In this document: positions 1 to 5,137 of the stretch, one piece after another
Layout of the letters: each line of letters opens with the position of its first letter
Position numbering within the stretch: the stretch's first letter is position 1
NCBI RefSeq assembly: GCF_000469505.1
Contig: NZ_KI272831.1
Coordinates: 321 to 5,457, forward strand
Direction: 5' to 3'
DNA from: Leptotrichia sp. oral taxon 215 str. W9775
GTDB taxonomy: Bacteria > Fusobacteriota > Fusobacteriia > Fusobacteriales > Leptotrichiaceae
Length of the DNA stretch: 5,137 bases
Made by a program: the position numbers and the translations under genes
The notes under the pieces: generated by a model
The model's database searches: none
Seen by the model: the letters and a program-made list of their open reading frames with translations, nothing else
Told to the model about the DNA's origin: nothing

Positions 1-2
1 TA

Positions 3-170
3 GTAAAATCACCATGGAGTTCATGGCAGTTTGGAGTGAATGGATTTTATAGCAACTGGAGAGGAACTTATAAAGGTAGAGGAGATAAGAAGGAGAAGTA
101 TCCGTATGAGGGGATATTTGAAAGAGATAGCGATATATTAAACAGATACGTATCTTCAAATAGCAGTATG
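3..170 (+). other. Conserved N-terminal domain of fusobacterial autotransporters (C-terminal part)
   Basis: Residues 1-55 carry the signature of the fusobacterial autotransporter-associated N-terminal domain: VKSPWSSWQFG (1-11), then FYSNW-RGTYKGRGDKKEKY (15-33) and YPYEGIFERDSD (33-44). It is dense in aromatic residues (W5, W8, F10, F15, Y16, W19, Y23, Y33, Y35, F39) and has a basic patch at 24-32. In relatives the same block follows a short coiled coil after the signal peptide, so this is the mature protein's N-terminal end rather than the signal sequence. Its function is not established. Because type V passengers emerge C-terminus first, it should sit at the tip of the stalk (inference). 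It contains an RGD tripeptide at 26-28 that seems to be part of the family consensus. Confidence 0.85.
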
Positions 171-3100
171 TATCAATATTTACCACAATCATTGAATTCA
201 AGATCGGCTTCAACAACTTCAAGATCAGGATTGTTAAATACTTATGGTTTAGCTAAAACAGGTGAAGTGAATAAGCCAGTTGTTGACATGGAATTAAATG
301 CGTCTATAAGACCTAGATCAATTGCTAAGGCTTCTCCGGCAAGTATGCCGCAAGCACCTTCAATTGTTTTACCGGATTATGAACCAAGATTAATTCCTGC
401 ACCAGTAGAACCTGATGCACCAACATTGCCTAATATTAATCCTCCGCAATTATCATTAAAAGTTGTATCAAATGGTAATGGGTCATCATTTGTAGCTATA
501 GGACAAGCCAATAATGCGGCAATTGAAAGTGTTGCTATAACAGGAGGAGATATAAATACTGTTAGAACAGGAGATAGCTGGAATTATACTTACAATAATT
601 ATTCTGGTTCAACACCTTGGGGATCAGCTACTAACCCTTGGGGATCAGCAATACCAACTGGTGGTTCATGGTCTGGAAAATCAGGAACAGGGACAAGCAG
701 TGGTAAGGGATTCCTTAGTACAATCAGTGGATATCCTATAATAAATTCAGGAAATATTTTATATACACAGGCATTGGAAAGTGCTTCAAGTACATTGGGG
801 GAATTATATCACTTAGATATACATGGATTTGCTCAAAATTCATCTATAATTAATGGATTAAATTCAATCCTTGCAAATGATGAACTTGCTGCATTCAATG
901 ATGCAGTAACTAATTTAGTTGTTACACCGACACAAGCAAACGGACAAACATATACTAAGACAGATACCCATGCTTCGTTTAACTCAGGAAATATAGTTAT
1001 AGAAGGTGGAAATACTTCTTTAACGAATACTTATACACATACTGGTGGAAACAAGGATCAGTTGACTGCTAATACCGGAAAGGTTATTTTTCAACCATAT
1101 GAAGATGCTTCTGGTAATAGATATGGTGCTTATACAGGAGGATTTATAGTTTCTAATGATGTTTCTGGACAGTCACATAATATAATGTATAACTCAGGAA
1201 CTATTGAAAACTGGACAAAAAATGCTTCAATATTCGGTTATGCCGGTTCATCTCCTAAAGCGTTGACTACTGTAAATAAAGGAAATGGAAGTTTAAAAAT
1301 GTATGGACAGGATTCAGCGGGAATATACCTGTTGAAAGATGCCAGATTAAATATGGTGTTAGATAACCCTATGGAGTTTTATGGAGATAATAACGTAGGT
1401 CTTTATATTCCACAAACAGCAAGTAGTTCTAAAGTTGAAGGAGATTTTAAAGCAAATTTTGGAGCAGCAGGAGTAGGAAACCAGAAATTTACAACTACAG
1501 CAGTTAGTAATAAAACAGCAGGGAATAACATTACAAACATGGATATAAACCCTGGTGGTAGCTCAGAACTTATTGAAGGTGGATTTGGAATTTATTCTTT
1601 CGCTCCAACAAATTTAACAAAACATACTATAAATATATTCGACCAAACTGAAGGTGTAGTTGGAGTTATGCCAGGAGCAGATGTATTACTGAATCTAGGT
1701 ACAGGAAAAATAACTTTAGATGGTGGAACAACTTCTAAAAATAATATTGGTATATATACTGATAATAAAGGATCGGTAAAATCTACTGGGGATATAGAAT
1801 TAAAAGATGGTAAAGGAAACTTGGCAATTGTAGCAAAAGGTTCTACAAGAGCTGGTCAAACAAATAATGTGGAAGTTGGAAAAATAACTTCAACTGATAC
1901 GAAAAACTCTATTGCGATTTATGCTTCAGCAGGAGCAAAAGTAGCAGCAACTGAATTAAATATATCAGGTGCTTCTATTGAAAATGATGCAAGCACAACA
2001 AATAAGAAGAATTCGGGAGCAGTATACGCAACAGGAACAGGAACAGAAGTTACTATAAATAGAGCTGCAGCACCAACAGGTGACAATATATCTATACAAG
2101 GTGTTAAATTAACAGATGCTGACAGATATGTAGGATTTGGTCTTATGGCAGCAGACCATGCTAAAATTAATGCACAAAATAATAAAATAAAAGTAACGGA
2201 TGGATCAACAGGAATAGCTTCTGTAGGAGGAGCAGAGGTTAATTTATCAAACGGTTCATTAGATTATTCTGGAAATGGATATGCACTTTATGTTGATAAT
2301 GGTGGAGAAATAAAGATGAATAGTGCAACTCTTACATTAAGAGGAAATTCAGTTGGATATGTAAAAGACTTGGCAGCAGGAACACAACCTATAGATACAA
2401 CAGGTATGCATTTTAATATTTACTCAAATGATGCAACTGCAGTAATATTGAGAAATGCAACTTCATTAAATGTTACAGGATTACTTACGAATGTAACAGG
2501 AATAGCAGGATTACCAACAATAGGAAGAACAGATCCAGCTTCAGGAACTACTTATAATAACTTTACACTTGCAGCGATAGATGGATTGGGAGCTTATAAT
2601 ATCGATAAAGATGTTGATAAATCATTAGCAGTAACTGGTGGAGTAGATGCTGATGTAGATACATTTGTTAAAAGTTTAATTGTCCAAAGAGCAAAAATGA
2701 ATTTAGGTGCAGGAAAAACTGTTACAGCACACCTTAATTCAAGTGATTTAACTGCAATAAAAGAATCAGCTGTTATTGGACTTGCTATGAACTCAAGTAA
2801 ATTAGCGGCTTCAAATACTGAAACTCAAATAAATCTTGCTGGAGGTTCAACAGTTTCAGCAGATAGAACTGATGCAGGAACAGGAGCAGTTGGATTATTT
2901 ATAAACTATGGACAAGCAAATATTAACAGTGGTGCCAAAGTTGAAGTTGAAAGAACAGCAATTAATGCAGCAAATAGTAACGCAGTTGGAGTTTACGCTG
3001 TAAATGGTTCTGATGTAGTAAATGATGGTTCAATCAGTGTTGGAGGAGATAGTTCAATAGGAGTTTTAGGACTTTCTTCAAGAGTTAAACCAGCTACAGG

Positions 3101-5137
3101 AGCATTAGTTGGAGATGAATTTTCAAAAGGTGCCGGAGTATATGGTAAAATTTCCGTTACAAATAACAATGCTCTGGATTTAGACGGAAAAGGATCTTAC
3201 GGTATTTACGTTGAAGATAATGACACAGCAAATGTTGCTACTAACTTAGTAAATGCAACTAATGGAGCAAGTGGTGTTATTACTATGAATGGTGAAAAGG
3301 CAGTTGGAATGGGAGGAAAGAACTTCGGAGTATTGAAAAATGATGGACAAATTATTATTAATGCTGATGAAGGTGTTGGTATGTTTGGACAATCTAGCGG
3401 TTCTGTTCTAAATAACAATATTATTACAGTAGGAAATTCAAGTAGTGAAAGTAAACTAAGAGTAGGAATGTTTACTAATGACCAGGGAGTAACTTTAACA
3501 AATAATGGAACAATAAATGGTGGAACATATTCATACAATATTTATGGTAAAAATGTAACATTAGGTGGAACATCTGTTCTTAATATAGGAGATAAAGGAG
3601 TAGGAGTATTCAGTACTGCTGATGTAAATGCTTCCCCTAATATAGATATCCAAGCTGGAGCTACATTTAATGTTGGAAACAATGAAGCTGTAGGAGTATT
3701 TGTTGAAAATACACCTAACGGAATAACAATAAACGATGCTGGAAGTACAATGACAGTAGGAAATAATTCGTTTGGTTATGTGTTAAAAGGAACAAATACA
3801 ACATTCAATAATACAGCAACTTCAACAGTAGCATTAGGAGATAGTGCAGTATACTTATATTCAAATGATGCAGCGGCTAATATCACAAGTAGAGCTAACT
3901 TGACTTCAAGTGGTGATTCAACTTATGGTATTTATTCAGCAGGAACAGTTAATAGTTATGGAAATATGAATTTTGCAACAGGTATTGGAAATGTAGGAAT
4001 ATACAGTACAAATGGAGGAAATGCAACTAACCATGGAACAATCACAGTAGGTGCTACAGATGAATCTACAGAAAGATATGCAATAGGTATGGCTGCAGGA
4101 TTTAATGGTAATGCAACAACACCAGCGTTTACAGGAAAAGTTGTAAATGAAGGAACTATTAATGTAAAAGGTTCTGCTAGTATTGGAATGTACGGAACAG
4201 GGCAAGGAACAGAAGTTTATAACGGTACTTCAGCTGGGTCAACTGCGACAATAAATCTTGATTCAGATGGTGCTATAGGTATGTATCTGGATAAAAATGC
4301 AAAAGGATATAACTATGGAACAATTACAACAATTGGAAATCCTTCAGGAGTTGTAGGAATAGCAACAAAGAAGAATGCAGAATTTACAAACTATGGAACA
4401 ATAACTATTAACTCAGCAGATGGAGTAGCAGCATTTAATGATGGTGGAAAAGTAATTTTACGTAACTATGGAACAGTTAATCTATTAGGTGGAGCAACTG
4501 AAGTTGGAACTCCAGAAGTAAAACCAACATCAACAGGAGCAAGAGATGTAAATATAGATGTTCCAGCAGGTTCAGCAGTAGGAACAATTTATAAAAATGG
4601 AATAGCAGTAACTCCAGATTCAGTAAATACACCACAAGGAACAAGACAAATTACTAGTTCAGGACTAGGAATGTATATGGATACTTTAGCAGGAACAAAT
4701 CCTATTAATGGATTGAGATCATTAGCATTGACAGAAATGGATCTAGTTATAGGGGCTGAAGCTGCGAAAGCAACAAATTCAAAATATATTGAAGTTAGTG
4801 GAAATATATTGGATCCTTATCGTCAAACAATGTTAAATAATCCACAAATTTCAAAATGGAATATGTATTCAGGTTCTTTAACTTGGTTGGCAACAGCTAG
4901 TGCTGGTCTTCAAAATGTATATTTAGCAAAATTATCATATACAAACTGGGCAGCTGACAAAGATACTTATAATTTTGCTGATGGATTAGAACAAAGATAT
5001 GGAGTTGAAGAGCTATCTTCAAGAGAAAAAGAATTATTTAATAAATTAAGTTCAATTGGAAATAATGAAGAAATATTACTGTTCCAAGCTTATGATGAAA
5101 TGATGGGACACCAATATGCAAATGTACAGCAGAGAAC
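3..5137 (+). CDS. Giant fusobacterial autotransporter (type V secreted) adhesin-like protein, partial at both ends
   Basis: This is one uninterrupted frame of 1,711 codons, open at both window edges. The other two + frames hit stops within the first 51 bases. The start must lie upstream: the frame opens inside a conserved block (VKSPWSSWQFG), and the first in-frame ATG, at 168, falls after that block. In relatives, a signal peptide and a short coiled coil precede it, so roughly 100 residues are missing (from memory). Downstream the outer-membrane barrel, usually about 250-300 residues, is missing, so the full protein is probably near 2,100 residues (inference). Visible parts are the N-terminal conserved domain (1-55), Pro-rich linker (104-148), Trp/Gly/Ser loop (193-236), beta-helix-like passenger (about 244-1502), connector (1503-1555) and pre-barrel region (1556-1711). 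The fragment has no cysteine, as is usual for passengers that must stay unfolded in the periplasm. The likely role is surface adhesion; the ligand is unknown. A non-adhesive surface-layer role is possible, and I see no protease or other enzyme motif. Confidence 0.93.
312..446 (+). other. Proline-rich linker between N-terminal domain and passenger
   Basis: Thirteen of the 45 residues from 104 to 148 are proline, spaced mostly 2 to 5 apart (for example LPDYEP, LIPAPVEPDAPTLP, NINPP). This pattern suggests an extended, stiff spacer with no regular fold. It follows a Ser/Asn/Arg-rich variable stretch (about 50-100) and separates the conserved N-terminal block from the folded passenger. A linker of this kind is common at this place in fusobacterial autotransporters (from memory). 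Four of the six CCG codons in the window fall here, at 336, 348, 372 and 444. Confidence 0.7.
579..710 (+). other. Trp/Gly/Ser-rich low-complexity loop
   Basis: Residues 193-236 begin with WNYTYNNYSGS and continue through two PWGSA motifs and GGSWSGKSGTGTSSGKG. Glycine, serine and threonine make up most of the segment, with four tryptophans. Tryptophan is otherwise rare in the passenger: I find only one more (W403) between this loop and the pre-barrel region. The composition points to a flexible, exposed loop with aromatic side chains rather than a beta-helix coil. Its function is unknown. A carbohydrate-contacting or adhesive loop is conceivable but unsupported. Confidence 0.6.
615..649 (+). 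repeat. Short in-frame direct repeat (14 bp, 21-bp period) encoding PWGSA twice
   Basis: The 14-base unit CCTTGGGGATCAGC occurs at 615-628 and again, identically, at 636-649, seven codons apart. Both copies encode Pro-Trp-Gly-Ser-Ala. The 7-base spacer does not match on either side, so this is a local duplication rather than a long tandem array. The 21-base period keeps the reading frame, so copy-number change would alter loop length without a frameshift. Confidence 0.85.
732..1409 (+). other. Early passenger block with a helix-like insert, entering the beta-helix
   Basis: Residues 244-469 start with PIINSGNILYTQALESAS and hold a segment of helical character at 282-307 (IINGLNSILANDELAAFNDAVTNLVV, given here as its halves INGLNSILAND and ELAAFNDAVTNLV). 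Beta-rich sequence follows: FNSGNIVIEGG, GGFIVSND, then MYNSGTIENWTKNASIF (395-411) and KMYGQDSAGIYLLKDA. The NSGTIENWT and MYGQ-SxGIYL pattern resembles a block I recall in other fusobacterial autotransporters, where it marks the first regular coils of the passenger. The helix-like insert is unusual for a beta-helix and may cap the fold at its N-terminal end (inference). Confidence 0.55.
2601..3083 (+). other. Apparently family-conserved core of the passenger
   Basis: Residues 867-1027 run from IDKDVDKSLAVTGG through a charged stretch (FVKSLIVQRAKMNLGAGKTV), VIGLAMNSSKLAASNTETQ, INLAGGSTVSADRTDAG, GAVGLFINYGQANI, NAVGVYAVNGSDVVNDGSI and SIGVLGLSSR. The order of MNSSK, TETQINL, ADRT, GAVGL-INYG, NAVG-YAVNGS and GGDSSIGVLGL matches a block I recall from several Leptotrichia and Fusobacterium autotransporters, while flanking coils vary. 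It may be a structural core or a folding nucleus; a binding role is also possible. The family match is from memory and needs an alignment. Confidence 0.5.
4311..4478 (+). repeat. Three regularly spaced NYGT[IV] coils before the connector
   Basis: NYGTI, NYGTI and NYGTV are encoded at 4311-4325, 4389-4403 and 4464-4478, spaced 78 and 75 bases (26 and 25 residues). The first 12 bases, AACTATGGAACA, are identical in all three. Looser relatives lie upstream: NNGTI at 3501, NHGTI at 4029, NEGTI at 4146. This is the most regular stretch of the stalk and gives the best estimate of coil length. The final coils of a passenger, next to the barrel, often act as the folding nucleus in type Va autotransporters (established for the class; inferred here). 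Confidence 0.75.
4509..4667 (+). other. Pro/Thr/Val-rich connector between stalk and pre-barrel region
   Basis: Residues 1503-1555 depart from the coil pattern: TPEVKPTSTGARDVNI, then DVPAGSAVGTIYKNGIAVTP and DSVNTPQGTRQITSSGL. Relatives carry a similar VPAG-x-x-GT...NG..VTP segment at this place (from memory). It probably forms a small beta element or ordered loop closing the C-terminal end of the helix. No protease cleavage motif is evident. Confidence 0.55.
4668..5135 (+). other. Conserved pre-barrel (autochaperone-like) region of fusobacterial autotransporters
   Basis: Residues 1556-1711 start at GMYMDTLAGTNPINGL and include MDLVIGAEAAKATNSKYIEV (1579-1598), ILDPY (1602-1606), SKWNMYSGSLTW (1617-1628), NVYLAKLSYTNWA, YNFADGLEQRYGVEE (1656-1670), REKELFNKLSSIGNNEEI and FQAYDEMMGHQYANVQQR (1694-1711). 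This order is the hallmark of large fusobacterial autotransporters such as the RadD and Fap2 type, where it links the passenger to the C-terminal beta-barrel (family knowledge, from memory). The DEMMGHQYANVQQR end is normally followed closely by the first barrel strands, so the window cuts the gene just before them. The region becomes more charged and helical than the stalk, as expected for a linker that threads the barrel. Confidence 0.85.

Larger units (their letters stand above)
1410..4508 (+). other. Beta-helix-like passenger stalk built of degenerate coils
   Basis: Residues 470-1502 repeat a loose pattern: a short beta strand, N-x-G-[TSQ]-I turns, and a G-[IVLM]-[YF] core. Clear core positions are GIY at 529, 583, 1067, 1309 and 1332; GVY at 996 and 1045; GLF at 964; GMF at 1126 and 1155; GVF at 1201 and 1231; GMY at 1395 and 1426. 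In the second half they are mostly 20-35 residues apart, about one helix coil each. The Asn/Gly/Thr/Ala-rich, Cys-free composition fits a right-handed parallel beta-helix, the usual passenger fold of type Va autotransporters. The coils are too diverged to count exactly by eye, and a structure model would settle it. The stalk should project tens of nanometres from the cell (inference). Confidence 0.7.

Noticed and set aside
78..86. RGD tripeptide (residues 26-28) as an integrin-binding motif
   Set aside because: It sits inside the conserved GTYKGRGDKKEKY block that I recall across the family, so it is better explained as structural consensus. A three-residue match alone is weak evidence for host binding.
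168..170. First in-frame ATG as a possible translation start
   Set aside because: The conserved domain signature precedes it in the same open frame, and no signal peptide follows it. The real start is upstream of the window.
2031..2048. Short ACAGGA hexamer repeat
   Set aside because: It has only about two and a half copies and codes for the ordinary TGTGT coil edge, so it is too short to call a microsatellite or regulatory repeat.
3206..3538. Open frame of 110 codons on the minus strand, hydrophobic and Pro-rich
   Set aside because: It lies fully antisense to the autotransporter frame. Its Pro/Phe/Leu/Ile-rich composition is what the complement of GGA/GCA/AAT-rich coding produces, and I recognise no family.
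3936..4205. Open frame of 89 codons on the minus strand, rich in Cys, Ser and Ile
   Set aside because: It is antisense to the stalk. The many cysteines come from GCA and ACA codons read backwards out of phase, so this is a shadow of the real gene.
1..5137. Homopolymer tracts that could drive phase variation by slippage
   Set aside because: The longest run I noticed is six A residues near 1216. There is no long mononucleotide or simple repeat tract of the kind usually tied to phase switching, although a switch could lie in the unseen promoter.

Overview
The window lies entirely inside one very large protein-coding gene. Reading from base 3 on the + strand, a single frame stays open to the right edge: 1,711 complete codons with no stop and two leftover bases. 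Neither the true start nor the stop is present. The protein is rich in Gly, Ala, Asn, Thr and Ser and has no cysteine. It reads as the mature passenger and pre-barrel part of a type V (autotransporter) surface protein from the phylum Fusobacteriota. Residue n of the fragment begins at base 3n, and all residue numbers below use that scale.

The organism is probably Leptotrichia or a close relative, with Fusobacterium or Sebaldella as alternatives. The reasons are the low-GC, A-rich coding strand, arginine written as AGA everywhere except two CGT codons, and two family signatures recognised from memory. One is the N-terminal block beginning VKSPWSSWQFG and running to KYPYEGIF, known from the fusobacterial 'autotransporter-associated N-terminal domain'. 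The other is the C-terminal pre-barrel block with SKWNMYSGSLTW, YNFADGLEQRYGVE and DEMMGHQYANVQQR. The genus is an inference; no database was searched.

Layout from left to right: the end of the conserved N-terminal domain (3-170); a variable Ser/Asn stretch leading into a proline-rich linker (312-446); a Trp/Gly/Ser-rich loop with a duplicated PWGSA motif (579-710); an early passenger block that includes a helix-like segment (732-1409); a long run of beta-helix-like coils marked by recurring G-[IVLM]-[YF] and N-x-G-[TSQ]-I motifs (1410-4508), holding an apparently family-conserved core (2601-3083); a Pro/Thr/Val-rich connector (4509-4667); and the pre-barrel region (4668-5135). The sequence stops at about the point where the outer-membrane beta-barrel should begin.

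The expected working order is export by the Sec system through a signal peptide encoded upstream of the window, then folding of the barrel (encoded downstream) in the outer membrane. The passenger is then drawn out C-terminus first, which would leave the conserved N-terminal domain at the far tip of the stalk. The likely role is adhesion to host or to partner bacteria, but no ligand can be read from the sequence. I found no RNA gene, mobile element, CRISPR array, promoter or terminator, and no second protein-coding gene. I do not see a new multi-gene system here. The points worth attention are modules inside this one giant protein.
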